Shown here: in pieces, positions 26,900-36,356 of the stretch
How the letters are laid out: every line of letters starts with the position of its first letter
Position numbering within the stretch: position 1 is the first letter of the stretch
Assembly (NCBI RefSeq): GCF_026278345.1
Contig: NZ_CP111085.1
Coordinates: 508,001 to 572,000, forward strand
Source of the DNA: Tellurirhabdus rosea
GTDB taxonomy: Bacteria; Bacteroidota; Bacteroidia; Cytophagales; Spirosomataceae
DNA: 64,000 nucleotides
Reading direction: 5' to 3'
The notes under the pieces: generated by a model
Seen by the model: only the letters and a program-made list of their open reading frames with translations
Told to the model about the DNA's origin: nothing
Database searches by the model: none
Position numbers and translations under genes: made by a program

Positions 26900-29098
26900 C
26901 TACACGACCAGCAGCCCGTTTTCCTTCAGCACCCGCCACGTCTCGGACTCCATGAATTTCGCAAAACTGCCGAGTCCGGCGGCTTCAAAACCCGCTTTGA
27001 GGTTTTCCAGCGACTCCGGCTCGTGCGAACCGATCACCAGCCGGGGCATCACCGATTCCAGCCACTCGCCGAGCGGCAGACCGGTTTCCAGCGCCCATTC
27101 GGTTTTCTTGTTGTAAAACACGAGTTCAGCGCGTTCGGTCAGTTTTCTCCCCTGCTGCACTTCCAGAACGGATACGGTCGGCTGGCTGCCCATCCAGAGC
27201 ACAACGGCATTGGGCCGGTGGTCGTTCAGCGCCCGCTCCCGGATGCTCCGCTGGATGTAATTGGGCGGAATGGTCGTCGGCGGTGTCTTGAAATCGAACC
27301 ACTTGCGGAGTGGAAATTCAAAGCCGACGCCATGCATGTAGTTGAACAAAGACTTTCGTAACCCTTCCGAAAAACGTTCATGCTCAGCTCCTTGCGGATC
27401 GTCATGGTGCAGGTCATTATCGGCAAACCCGCCGAAGTCCGGGCCGATGCGCATCACATCGAACCCCGCCGGATGCTGCCCCACCGGGCTGTGGGCGGTC
27501 ATGGCGAACCGGTGCCAGAACCCCGACTGCACGACCCCGGCTTCGAACAACTGTCGCACCATTTCGAGCGAATCCATCGTCTCCTGGGCGGTCTGCGTCG
27601 GGAAGCCATACATCAGATACGCATGGACCATGATGCCCGCCCGGGTGAAGGCTTCGGCTACGCGGGCTACCTGCGCTACCGTTACGCCTTTTTTCATTCG
27701 TTCCAGCAGCCGGTCGGAGGCCACCTCCAGCCCACCGGACACGGCAATGCAGCCCGACGCTTTCAGCAGGCGGCATAAATCGGCCGTAAAATTTTTCTCG
27801 AACCGGATGTTAGTCCACCAGACCACGGTCAGACGGCGGCGGATGATTTCCAGCGCCACGTCGCGCAGCAGGGCGGGCGGGGCGGCTTCGTCCACGAAGT
27901 GAAACCCGTTCTGGCCCGTCTGTTCGATGATTTCCTCGATTCGGTCGCAGATCAGCGCGGCGGTCAGTGGCTCGTAGCGTTTGATGTAGTCCAGCGTGAC
28001 GTCGCAGAACGAGCATTTTCCCCAGTAACAGCCGTGGGCCAGCGTCAGCTTGTTCCAGCGGCCGTCGCTCCAGAGCCGGTGCATCGGATTGACGATTTCA
28101 ATCACCGACAGGTAATCCAGCAGCCGCAGGTCGCGGTAGTCCGGCGTGCCGGTATCGCGCTGGGCCACGTCGCGTTCGGGTGCCCCGTTGTAATAGGTCA
28201 CTTTACCTTCCGTCCGGGCGTAGGTGCGTTTCAATTGCTTCGCTTCGCGGCGGCCTTCGAGAAATTCCAGCAGGGAAAGCAGCGGAGCCTCACCGTCGTC
28301 CAGGCTGACGTAATCCAGGTAGTCGAACACGCGGGGTTCCCGCAGGGTCCGCAGTTCGGTATTGGCGTAGCCGCCGCCCATGACGACGGCGATGTCCGGA
28401 TGGTGCTTTTTGAGGTACTGTCCGCACTTAAGCGCGCCGAACAGATTCCCCGGGAACGGCACCGACAGGCACACAACCGTAGGTCCGAAGCGCTGAATTT
28501 TCTCTTCCAGTAAGCCCGTCAGCGTGCGGGTGATGAGCGTTTCAGGTGCCATCAGGGCCGTTTCCAGCTCGTCAAAATGCGTAGCGGTGCGGCCCAGCCG
28601 TTCGGCATAGCGACTGAAGCCGAAGTGCGGGTCGATGGCCTCGGAGATCAGGTCGGACAGGTCTTCAAGGTACAGCGTCGCCAGGTGGCGGGCCTTGTCG
28701 TGGGTTCCCATCGTGCCGAACGCCCAGTCGAGGTCGTCAATTTCACCAAAGCGCGACGCTTCGGGCAGGTAGGTCCGGTCGCAGATGCTGTGGGCGAGGG
28801 TCGGGTTTTTATTTTGCAGGAAACGAATCACCGGGTCAATCGTTCGGATGTATTCGTCGCGCAGGGCGTAAATCCGGAAGCTGTTTTCGGTCAGTTCGGC
28901 ATCGGACGCATCCAGTTCGTCAAAAAGCGCACGCAGTCCTTTTCCGGAAAACAGTTCCAGAATGACCTCGATGCCCAGATCCGCCTGCAACGAAGCGTAC
29001 CCTTTCGTATTCAGGAAGCCTTTCAGATAGGCGGTCGCCGGATACGGGGTGTTGATTTGGGTAAAGGGTGGGGTAACGAGCAGAATGCGTGTTTCCAA
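26900..29098 (-). CDS. B12-binding-type radical SAM protein
   Basis: A 732-residue protein from the TTG at 29098 ([20 protein letters not shown]). Residues about 1-300 form a cobalamin-binding-like Rossmann domain, with [20 protein letters not shown] and [15 protein letters not shown]. The radical SAM domain has the [4Fe-4S] motif CYWGKCSFC, followed by [20 protein letters not shown]. The C-terminal 200 residues are specific to the group. Function unknown; relatives include methyltransferases and oxidative rearrangement enzymes. ATG codons at 29155 and 29173 are in frame but lie in a leader hairpin and on the -7 box, so TTG is preferred, moderately surely. Confidence 0.8.
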   Translation of the reverse strand: METRILLVTPPFTQINTPYPATAYLKGFLNTKGYASLQADLGIEVILELFSGKGLRALFDELDASDAELTENSFRIYALRDEYIRTIDPVIRFLQNKNPTLAHSICDRTYLPEASRFGEIDDLDWAFGTMGTHDKARHLATLYLEDLSDLISEAIDPHFGFSRYAERLGRTATHFDELETALMAPETLITRTLTGLLEEKIQRFGPTVVCLSVPFPGNLFGALKCGQYLKKHHPDIAVVMGGGYANTELRTLREPRVFDYLDYVSLDDGEAPLLSLLEFLEGRREAKQLKRTYARTEGKVTYYNGAPERDVAQRDTGTPDYRDLRLLDYLSVIEIVNPMHRLWSDGRWNKLTLAHGCYWGKCSFCDVTLDYIKRYEPLTAALICDRIEEIIEQTGQNGFHFVDEAAPPALLRDVALEIIRRRLTVVWWTNIRFEKNFTADLCRLLKASGCIAVSGGLEVASDRLLERMKKGVTVAQVARVAEAFTRAGIMVHAYLMYGFPTQTAQETMDSLEMVRQLFEAGVVQSGFWHRFAMTAHSPVGQHPAGFDVMRIGPDFGGFADNDLHHDDPQGAEHERFSEGLRKSLFNYMHGVGFEFPLRKWFDFKTPPTTIPPNYIQRSIRERALNDHRPNAVVLWMGSQPTVSVLEVQQGRKLTERAELVFYNKKTEWALETGLPLGEWLESVMPRLVIGSHEPESLENLKAGFEAAGLGSFAKFMESETWRVLKENGLLVV

Positions 29099-29115
29099 AG
29101 GCGATTCTTGTTTTA

Positions 29116-29170
29116 TCAGGCGGACGGGATATGCTATATTTCCGAAATGGGGCATACCCCGTCCGCCTGA
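29116..29170. repeat. Leader hairpin of the radical SAM gene
   Basis: Arms TCAGGCGGACGGGATATGC (29116-29134) and its inverse (29152-29170) pair over 19 bp with a single mismatch and a 17-nt loop. It falls exactly between the predicted -7 box (29171-29178, minus strand) and the TTG start at 29098, so it would fold at the very 5' end of that mRNA. Confidence 0.8.
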
Positions 29171-29178
29171 CAAAGGTA
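29171..29178 (-). promoter_or_regulatory. Putative -7 element for the radical SAM gene
   Basis: The minus strand reads TACCTTTG, a full TAnnTTTG match, about 75 bp before the TTG start. It abuts the 19-bp hairpin. No clear -33 element. Confidence 0.45.
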
Positions 29179-29244
29179 ACGCATGTTTGGGTAGGGAACG
29201 TTCGGACTTTGGCTGACGGCATCTATTTTGTAGTTTTGGAAACT

Positions 29245-30795
29245 ATGAAACGACTTCTTCCCTTCCTCTTTCTGGGCACCACCGTCTTCGCCCAGAAAGC
29301 ACCCATCAGCAACCGTACGACCTACCAGCCGCCCGTTTTTGCGGATCAGAACCGGCTTCAGAAGATCCAGGCGGCTTTTCCCATTGTCGAAAGAATGTTT
29401 CGGGAACGGGCCGAAAAGGCGCATTACCCCGGCCTGGCCTACGGCATTGTGCTCGACGGAAAACTGGTATACGCCGGGGGCATCGGTCTGGCCAATGTGG
29501 AGAAAAAAACGCCCGCCACGGCCAAATCCGTCTTTCGCATTGCGTCCATGACCAAGAGCATCACGGCCATGGCGATTCTGAAACTCCGCGACGAGGGTAA
29601 AATCAGGCTCGACGAGCCCGTGGCCACCTACGTTCCGGCCCTGAAAACGCTCACGCCGCTGACCGCCGACGCGCCGACCATTACCGTCCGGCACTGCATG
29701 ACGCACGCGGCGGGCTTTCCGGAAGACAATCCCTGGGGTGACCGCCAGCTGGCCGACTCGGATGCCGAATTGGCCAAACTGATCGGCAGCGGCCTTTCGC
29801 TTTCCAACCCGCCGGGCATCACCTTTGAGTACAGCAACCTCGGCTTTGCGCTGCTCGGGCAAATTATCACGAACGTCTCGGGCAAACCCTATCAGCAATA
29901 CATCACCGAAACCATTCTGAAGCCGCTGGGCATGAACGATACGCACTGGGAATACACCAAGGCCCCCGCCGACCGTCTGGCTCCCGGCTATCGCTGGCTG
30001 AACAACAGCTGGGTGTTCGAACCTTCGCTGCACGATGCCGGTTCGTGGGGCGCGATGGGCGGCCTGATGACCACCATTGAGGATTTCAGCAAATACGTGA
30101 CCCTGCATCTGGACGCCTGGCCCGCCCGCAACGAGTCCGAAAAGGGACCCGTCAAACGCAGTTCGATTCGGGAAATGCAGCAGCCCTGGAATTTTGTCGC
30201 TCTGAATGCACAGGCTAGAACTGTCGGCAGCGCCCCATGCCCTTTGACGGTGGGCTACGGCTACGGCCTCAACTGGACCAAAGACTGCCGCGACCGGGTG
30301 GCCGTGGGGCATAGCGGTGGGTTGCCGGGCTTTGGTTCGCAGTGGCGCATCCTGCCTGAGTACGGCCTCGGAGTGATTTCGTTTGCCAACCTGACGTATG
30401 CCGGTACGGGGGGCGTCAACGCGGCGGTGCTGGACACGCTGATCGCGATTGGCGGCCTCAAACCCCGGCAGCTTCCCGTTTCACCCATCCTGGCCCTGCG
30501 GAAAAACCAGCTCGTCGGTCTGCTGCCCGACTGGAAAGGAGCCGAAGCGAGCGGTATTTTTGCCGAAAACTTCTTCCCGGACCAAAGCGCGGATTTGCGG
30601 AGGAAGCAGGTGCAGGAGTTGTACACCAAAGTCGGTCGCATCGTCCGCGTGAGCGAACTGGTGCCGGAAAACCAGCTTCGCGGGTATTTTCTACTGGAAG
30701 GCGAACGCGGGAAGATCAACGTTTTCTTTACGCTTACCCCGGAAAATCCGGGCCTGATCCAGCAGCTTGATTTTCAGGAAGTCCTGCAAAAGTAG
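29245..30795 (+). CDS. Secreted serine hydrolase, class C beta-lactamase fold
   Basis: A 516-residue exported hydrolase. The ATG at 29245 begins a signal peptide (MKRLLPFLFLGTTVFAQ); upstream in-frame codons run into the divergent gene's promoter region and are rejected. Catalytic residues are Ser101 and Lys104 in IASMTKSI, Tyr196 in FEYSNLG, and a KTG-like GHSGGLPG. These mark the beta-lactamase/DD-peptidase/esterase (EstB-like) superfamily. The C-terminal 100 residues form an extra beta-rich domain. Likely acts on peptides or esters in the periplasm; a true beta-lactamase is less likely given its length. Confidence 0.88.
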   Translation: MKRLLPFLFLGTTVFAQKAPISNRTTYQPPVFADQNRLQKIQAAFPIVERMFRERAEKAHYPGLAYGIVLDGKLVYAGGIGLANVEKKTPATAKSVFRIASMTKSITAMAILKLRDEGKIRLDEPVATYVPALKTLTPLTADAPTITVRHCMTHAAGFPEDNPWGDRQLADSDAELAKLIGSGLSLSNPPGITFEYSNLGFALLGQIITNVSGKPYQQYITETILKPLGMNDTHWEYTKAPADRLAPGYRWLNNSWVFEPSLHDAGSWGAMGGLMTTIEDFSKYVTLHLDAWPARNESEKGPVKRSSIREMQQPWNFVALNAQARTVGSAPCPLTVGYGYGLNWTKDCRDRVAVGHSGGLPGFGSQWRILPEYGLGVISFANLTYAGTGGVNAAVLDTLIAIGGLKPRQLPVSPILALRKNQLVGLLPDWKGAEASGIFAENFFPDQSADLRRKQVQELYTKVGRIVRVSELVPENQLRGYFLLEGERGKINVFFTLTPENPGLIQQLDFQEVLQK

Positions 30796-30806
30796 CCGGA
30801 AAAACC

Positions 30807-30840
30807 AAGGAAGGTGGAGGGTACTCCGCCTTCCTTTTCC
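30807..30840 (+). terminator. Rho-independent-like terminator after the serine hydrolase gene
   Basis: AAGGAAGGTGGAG (30807-30819) pairs with CTCCGCCTTCCTT (30824-30836) with one G-T wobble and a 4-nt loop, followed by TTCC. Located 11 bp after the stop codon. Confidence 0.75.
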
Positions 30841-31129
30841 CCAACCGGACCGCGGGTGTATGAAAGTTACCTTTGCTGCTGTATCGCTTTATTAATATCA
30901 AAATAAGTATCTCAATATCAGGAAATTAGCCCCCTCAATATTAACTCCTTTACGGCCCCAACACCGACCAAAGTTACCACCGGCACGAAAAAAGCTGACC
31001 ATGCTTCCTGTCTTCTGATTCCGTTGGCGAAAGGGCCGGTTCCCTTTTTCGCAGGGCCCGACTCGGCCTTCCCCGTTTTCGATTCGCGGCGGTTGTCGTT
31101 ATCTTAGCGGTTTATTTGACAATCACCGG
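30841..31129. other. Spacer upstream of hisC
   Basis: With the terminator this makes 334 bp without a gene. The first part is A+T-rich (TTAATATCAAAATAAG) and the rest is G+C-rich. TTTATTTG at 31111-31118, one base off the -7 consensus, with TTG at 31093 gives a weak promoter candidate for hisC. Nothing else is seen. Confidence 0.4.
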
Positions 31130-32203
31130 ATGAAACCTTTTGCGTTAACCGATATCCTCCGCCCGCACATCCTCGCGCTGACGCCCTATTCGTCGGCCCG
31201 CGATGAATACACCGGCAAGGAAGGCGTCTTTCTGGACGCCAACGAAAACCCGCTCGGCTCGGCTACCGACGGCTCCTACAACCGCTACCCTGACCCGTAC
31301 CAGACGGCCATCAAGGAGAAGCTGGCTCCGCTGAAAGGCGTGCGGCCCTCCCAGATTTTCCTCGGCAATGGCTCCGACGAGCCCATCGACCTGCTGGTGC
31401 GGGCCACCTGCCAGCCGGGACACGATTCGATCCTGATTCTGCCGCCGACCTACGGCATGTACGAAGTCAGTGCGGGCATCAACGATGTGCCGGTTATCAA
31501 AGTCCCGCTGACGCCGGACTACCAGATCGACGTACCCTCTGTGCTGAAGGCCGTTCAGCCGACCACCAAGCTCCTGTTTGTGTGTTCGCCGAACAACCCC
31601 ACGGGCAATCTCGTCGACCGGGAGGCCATCCTGACGCTGCTTGAAAACTTCAGTGGACTGGTGGTGGTCGACGAAGCGTACATCGACTTCGCCGAGATGG
31701 AAAGCATGACGGCGCTGCTCGACCAATACCCGAATCTGGTCGTGCTTCAGACCTTTTCCAAAGCCTGGGGACTGGCGGCGCTGCGGCTGGGCATGTGCTT
31801 CGCTTCGGAAGAACTGATCCGGATTCTGAACAAAATCAAACCGCCCTACAACATCTCGGCTCCGACGCAGAAACTGGCGCTGCTGGCCCTCGGCCGCGTG
31901 GCGGAAAAAGACCGGATGGTGGCCGATGTGCTGGACCAGCGTACGGTCCTGCACGAAAAACTGCTCGCTTCGCCGCTCGTCCGCCGCGTACACCGCTCCG
32001 ACGCCAACTTCCTGCTCGTGCAGTTCGACGAGCCCAAAGCGGTATTCGACTTTCTGATTGACCATCAGGTCATTGTACGGGACCGTTCGAAAGTAACGCT
32101 CTGCGAAGGGTGCCTCCGCATCACCGTCGGGACGGCCGCCGAGAACAACCGGCTTCTGGAAATGCTAAAAAAATACGCGGAAAGTGTAACAACGACGTTT
32201 TAA
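31130..32203 (+). CDS. hisC: Histidinol-phosphate aminotransferase
   Basis: A 357-residue class II-fold PLP aminotransferase that forms histidinol phosphate from imidazole-acetol phosphate. Signatures: FLDANENPLGS, FLGNGSDEPIDLLVRA, CSPNNPTGN, VVVDEAYIDFA and QTFSKAWGLAALRLG with PLP-binding Lys211. Substrate assignment rests on the DANENP and YIDF motifs typical of HisC. No other his genes lie in the window, so either it is a detached copy or the operon is elsewhere. Confidence 0.92.
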   Translation: MKPFALTDILRPHILALTPYSSARDEYTGKEGVFLDANENPLGSATDGSYNRYPDPYQTAIKEKLAPLKGVRPSQIFLGNGSDEPIDLLVRATCQPGHDSILILPPTYGMYEVSAGINDVPVIKVPLTPDYQIDVPSVLKAVQPTTKLLFVCSPNNPTGNLVDREAILTLLENFSGLVVVDEAYIDFAEMESMTALLDQYPNLVVLQTFSKAWGLAALRLGMCFASEELIRILNKIKPPYNISAPTQKLALLALGRVAEKDRMVADVLDQRTVLHEKLLASPLVRRVHRSDANFLLVQFDEPKAVFDFLIDHQVIVRDRSKVTLCEGCLRITVGTAAENNRLLEMLKKYAESVTTTF

Positions 32204-32221
32204 AAACGTCTTATCGGAAGA

Positions 32222-32248
32222 CCCTCGCCGGTGCAGGTGGGGGTTTTT
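32222..32248 (+). terminator. Rho-independent terminator after hisC
   Basis: CCCTCGCC (32222-32229) and GGTGGGGG (32236-32243) form an 8-bp stem with G-T wobbles and a 6-nt loop, followed by a run of five T. It is 19 bp after the hisC stop. Confidence 0.7.
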
Positions 32249-32286
32249 CTTATCAGGCGTGTCCTGTTCACACAATCCGTACAACC

Positions 32287-32826
32287 ATGAAGAAACGTTT
32301 TCTCCTCGCTGCGGCGATCCTGCTCAGCGGTCTTTTCACTGCCGAACGGGCGCAGGCGCAGTTCAACAACTGGGCCGTCGGCTTCCGGCTGGGCGAACCG
32401 GCGGGCCTCAACGTCCGCAAGTACTTCGGCGAAAACCACGCATTCGACGTCAATATCGGCACCTATGGCGGGGTCTATGCCAACGTCCGGAGCTACCGGC
32501 AGGGGTATTACCGCAACGTCGGCCTGGCCATTCAGGGCCACTACCTATGGCATGGCGATGTGGGCAGTTCGCAAACCCTGCATTATTACTACGGCTTCGG
32601 CGGGCAGGTCGGCTCCCGGCGGTATTTCCCGCGCAACCTGAGCGGGCAGCGGACGGATTACGTCAACAACATCTCCCTGGGCGGCTCGGGCGTGGGCGGC
32701 GTTGAATACTTCATGCCGAACAAAACCACGTCCATCTTCCTCGAAGCCGGACTTTACGCCGAAGTCCTGCCCCAGCCGCTTTTCTTCAACGTGCAGTCGG
32801 GCATTGGGCTGCGGTTTAACCTGTAA
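32287..32826 (+). CDS. Outer-membrane beta-barrel-like protein
   Basis: A 179-residue protein. The ATG at 32287 starts a signal peptide (LLAAAILLSGLFTAERAQAQ). The mature part has alternating hydrophobic/aromatic beta strands with many glycines and tyrosines (WAVGFRLGEPAGLNVRKYFG, GIGLRFNL at the end), as in small OmpW/PorT-like barrels, and ends in an aromatic/hydrophobic strand typical of outer-membrane insertion. No specific family is recognised. It lies between hisC and the helicase gene. Confidence 0.75.
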   Translation: MKKRFLLAAAILLSGLFTAERAQAQFNNWAVGFRLGEPAGLNVRKYFGENHAFDVNIGTYGGVYANVRSYRQGYYRNVGLAIQGHYLWHGDVGSSQTLHYYYGFGGQVGSRRYFPRNLSGQRTDYVNNISLGGSGVGGVEYFMPNKTTSIFLEAGLYAEVLPQPLFFNVQSGIGLRFNL

Positions 32827-32891
32827 CGCCGGACTTTAAGCCCGGTCGGCCTTGTTTTTTGTTCTGGCCGTAGTAAATTCAGTAAAATTTT

Positions 32892-32928
32892 CGGGCTGAA
32901 TCCCCATGTGTCCAGGGGCTTCAGCCCG
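32892..32928. repeat. CGGGCTGAA palindrome
   Basis: CGGGCTGAATCCCC (32892-32905) and GGGGCTTCAGCCCG (32915-32928) pair over 14 bp with one mismatch. A half copy, ACGGGCTGAAGCC, occurs at about 8597. It sits between the outer-membrane protein gene and the AddA-like gene and resembles REP-type palindromes. Confidence 0.6.
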
Positions 32929-32946
32929 TGAATACAAACTCGACTT

Positions 32947-35900
32947 ATGTCCTTCAAGATATATAGCTCCTCGGCCGGTTCCGGCAAAACGTATACGCTC
33001 ACCAAGGAATACCTCAAACTGGCCCTGCGCGACCGCCCGGAGGTGGAAGGCCGCAAGCCGTTTGAACCGCACCAGTTCAAGCATATTCTGGCCGTGACGT
33101 TTACCAATGCCGCCGCCAACGAAATGAAGGAGCGTATCCTGAAAGAACTCGAACGGATGGTGCGCGGCGAGGAAAAATCCCTGCTCAAAGCACTGGCCGG
33201 GGAAATCCAGCCGCCCCTGCCTGCCGACGAACTGCAAAAGCGGGCGAAAGAAGTCTTTCTGACCATCCTCCACGATTATTCGAGCTTTTCGGTGCTCACC
33301 ATCGACAGCTTCGTGCAGCGCGTCGTGACGGCCTTTACCGACGACCTGGAACTGCCATACAGTTTCGAGGTCGAAATGGAAACGGACACGGTGCTGCAGA
33401 CGGCCATCGAGCGACTTATCGAAAAGGTCAATACCGAAGACAACGCCGCCCTGACCGAGGTGCTGGACGAATACTACCGCGAAAATGCCAGCGAAGGCAG
33501 AAGCTGGTACAACCTCTCGGATACGCTGGTGGAGTTTTCCCGAAATCAGCTCGGCGATAAAAATTACGATTACGTCAAACTGCTGGCCGATCTGCAGCCG
33601 GAGGACTTCCGGCATCTGCGCCGCCAGCTCCGGTCGTTTACCCAGCACATCGAAAACTCCATTCAGCAGCTGGCCGCCAGCGGATACGCCCTGATTCAGG
33701 CGCACGGGATTGAACTGGGGGATTTCTTAAACGGCAAAAACGGTGGAGTTGGCGCCTACTTTGAGAAACGGGCGTTTGGCTCCGGGTTACCAGAGCCGGG
33801 AAAAACTCCCATTCAGAAGGCATTGACAGAAAACCGCTGGTATACGGGCAAGAAGCATGAGGCGATTGACGCCATTAAAGACATTCTTCGTTCGTATATC
33901 GAACAGATTGAAGACATTGTCGCAAACAACGGCGGGCAACACGTCCTGTACGAATTGCTCGAAAAACACCTCCAGAAAATCTCTCTGCTGAAACAGATCC
34001 GGCAGGAATGCGACGATTTGCTGCGCGAACAGAACCGGGTCCACATCTCGGAATTCAACCGCCTGATTCTGGAAGTGGTCGCCAATGAACCGGTGCCGTT
34101 TGTCTACGAGCGCCTGGGCGAAAAATACCACCACATTCTCATCGACGAGTTTCAGGACACCTCCCGGCTCCAGTTCATCAACCTCCTGCCGCTCATCGAA
34201 AACAACCTCGGCTACGACCGCTTCAATCTGGCCGTGGGCGACGCCAAACAGGCCATTTACCGCTTCCGGGGCGGCGACATGGACCAGATCGTGGCCCTGC
34301 ACCGCAACCAGCTGGACAGCCTGCTCTCCGCCAATGCCGACAGCCAGATGACGCTCGAACGGCTTCGGGCGCTGCCGGACTACCTCCAGCCCGAACGGCT
34401 GGGCACCAACTGGCGCAGCGCCGAATCCATTGTCGAGTTCAATAACCGCTTCTTTGGCTTTCTGGCGGCCCAGTACCAGAACACGGATTACGCGCAGGTC
34501 ACCGACGTCTTTGACGAAGAATTCCGGCAGCAGCCCATCAAGGCCGGCGTTCTGGGGCATGTCCAGATCGATTTCTTCGAAAAACCCGAACAGGGCGACG
34601 AGGAGACCGAAGAAGTGGCCGGCCAGATCACCCAGCGGACGCTGGAACTCATCCGGAAAGCCGTGGACGACGGGTACACTTTCGGCGATGTAGCCATTCT
34701 GTGCCGCTTCAAGAAAAATGCCCGGCTCCTGGCGGATTTTCTGAAAAGCCAGGGCATTCCGCTGACCTCGGAGGATTCGCTGACGCTGATGTCGTCCGAG
34801 CGCGTCCGCTTCCTGCTGGCGCTGATGCAGCTGCTTTATCAGCCGGACAACCGCCTGGTCCGCTACGAGCTTCTGTTTCTGTACCACCGCATCATCCGGT
34901 ACGAAATCCCGGCGGCGGAACTGGCGCGGCATATCGACGAACGGGCAAAGTCCGACGACTCGGTGCAGTTGTTCGAGTACATCTCCTCGCCGATTACCAA
35001 AGAGGCCCTCGACCCGCTGATGCTGGCCCAGTTGAGCGTTTATGAACTGGCCGAAAAACTGTCGCTGTACTACAACCTGTTCGACGACGCAGGCGAGTGC
35101 CCGTATATCTTTCGCTTTCTGGACGAAGTGCTGACCTTCAGTGCCCGCTTCGGCAGCCATCTGGGCGATTTCCTGGCCTATTGGGAGTCCGTTCAGGAAA
35201 AGATTTCGGTCAGCGCCCCGGCGGATGCCAACGCCGTTACGATCACGACCATCCACAAATCGAAGGGGCTGGAGTATCCGGTGGTCATTGTGCCGTTTGC
35301 CGACTGGAGCAGCAAGCCGCGCACGGGCGACACCATCTGGATGAATCTGTCGGCGCTGGAAGACGAAGTCCTGTGCTGCCCGCCTTCCGAAGACGGCCCG
35401 CTCCGGCGACTCCGGACGGCTTCGGTCACGCTGAAGAAAGATCTGGTCAGTACGCCCCTGGCACCGCAGTACCGGGACGAGCTTTACCGGACATTTGTAG
35501 AGTGCATGAACCTGCTGTACGTCGCCTTCACCCGACCGACCGACCGGCTGTACATTCTTTCGCTCAAAAAAGAATACGAAACCAAAAAGGGCGAAGCAAA
35601 GAACCAGGACGGTATCGACTTCTGGCTGTACAACTTCCTGAAGCACCAGCCCATCGGCGAATGCGGCTGGGAAGAAGGCCAGCTCAGCTATGTCCTTCAC
35701 GGTTGCCAGACAGTGCCGAACCCGGATCACCGCAGGAAAGTCCGCGAGGGCGAGTCGCTGTCGGTGCAGACGCACAGCCGCGAAGGGAACCGGCCGCTGC
35801 GGCTCCGGCGACTGTCGGAGGCGATGCAGGAACGGTTTGCGCAGAATCAGGACTGGGAAAACAAAGTCTGCAAGGCGCTTTCGCTCGTCCGGACGCCCGC

Positions 35901-36279
35901 CTGCATCGAAAAAACCATCCGGAAAATGGTGGCGGAAGGCCAGCTCCGACCGACCGAAACGGCCGCCATGCAGACGGCTCTTCAGGACGTTCTCGCCCAT
36001 CCGGAACTAGCCCGTTTCTACGCCGCCGACCTGCGGACGGATGGCCAGCGACCTATTCTGCTGCCGAAAGGCGTAGCGAAGCGGGGGGCCAGCCGGGTCG
36101 TTCATACGGCCGAAAAAGTCATTCTGCTGGACTATCAGAACGGTCAGGCTTCCGAACCGCAGCGGGAAAATCTGGAAAAACTACGGCTGCTGTACCAGAA
36201 AATGGGCCACCGGCAGGTGGAAGCCCGCTTTGTCCGGCTCGGCGGAAAAGGAGATGTGGACGTAACGCCGCTGGTCTGA
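32947..36279 (+). CDS. UvrD-type helicase, AddA/RecB-like
   Basis: An 1110-residue SF1 helicase related to the AddA/RecB subunit of double-strand-break repair nucleases. Motifs: Walker A SSSAGSGKTYTLTKEY near residue 10, motif II LIDEFQDTSRLQ, III VGDAKQAIYRFRGGD, V TIHKSKGLEYPVVIVPFADW, VI LLYVAFTRPTDRLYIL. The C-terminus holds a remnant RecB nuclease region, but the expected catalytic (I/V)DYK is LDYQNG: Asp1062 is kept while the lysine position is Gln1064. Nuclease activity may therefore be lost. No addB partner is in the window. Confidence 0.9.
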   Translation: MSFKIYSSSAGSGKTYTLTKEYLKLALRDRPEVEGRKPFEPHQFKHILAVTFTNAAANEMKERILKELERMVRGEEKSLLKALAGEIQPPLPADELQKRAKEVFLTILHDYSSFSVLTIDSFVQRVVTAFTDDLELPYSFEVEMETDTVLQTAIERLIEKVNTEDNAALTEVLDEYYRENASEGRSWYNLSDTLVEFSRNQLGDKNYDYVKLLADLQPEDFRHLRRQLRSFTQHIENSIQQLAASGYALIQAHGIELGDFLNGKNGGVGAYFEKRAFGSGLPEPGKTPIQKALTENRWYTGKKHEAIDAIKDILRSYIEQIEDIVANNGGQHVLYELLEKHLQKISLLKQIRQECDDLLREQNRVHISEFNRLILEVVANEPVPFVYERLGEKYHHILIDEFQDTSRLQFINLLPLIENNLGYDRFNLAVGDAKQAIYRFRGGDMDQIVALHRNQLDSLLSANADSQMTLERLRALPDYLQPERLGTNWRSAESIVEFNNRFFGFLAAQYQNTDYAQVTDVFDEEFRQQPIKAGVLGHVQIDFFEKPEQGDEETEEVAGQITQRTLELIRKAVDDGYTFGDVAILCRFKKNARLLADFLKSQGIPLTSEDSLTLMSSERVRFLLALMQLLYQPDNRLVRYELLFLYHRIIRYEIPAAELARHIDERAKSDDSVQLFEYISSPITKEALDPLMLAQLSVYELAEKLSLYYNLFDDAGECPYIFRFLDEVLTFSARFGSHLGDFLAYWESVQEKISVSAPADANAVTITTIHKSKGLEYPVVIVPFADWSSKPRTGDTIWMNLSALEDEVLCCPPSEDGPLRRLRTASVTLKKDLVSTPLAPQYRDELYRTFVECMNLLYVAFTRPTDRLYILSLKKEYETKKGEAKNQDGIDFWLYNFLKHQPIGECGWEEGQLSYVLHGCQTVPNPDHRRKVREGESLSVQTHSREGNRPLRLRRLSEAMQERFAQNQDWENKVCKALSLVRTPACIEKTIRKMVAEGQLRPTETAAMQTALQDVLAHPELARFYAADLRTDGQRPILLPKGVAKRGASRVVHTAEKVILLDYQNGQASEPQRENLEKLRLLYQKMGHRQVEARFVRLGGKGDVDVTPLV

Positions 36280-36356
36280 TTCCTCGGAAAACGGCGTTAT
36301 TTCTTGTCCGTCTGCCCCATCCTGCCCATTTTTGCGCCCATAGCGCGTAACTTTTT

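Noticed and set aside
33787..36000. 737-codon minus-strand open frame
   Set aside because: Antisense to the AddA-like helicase, whose motifs are complete on the plus strand.
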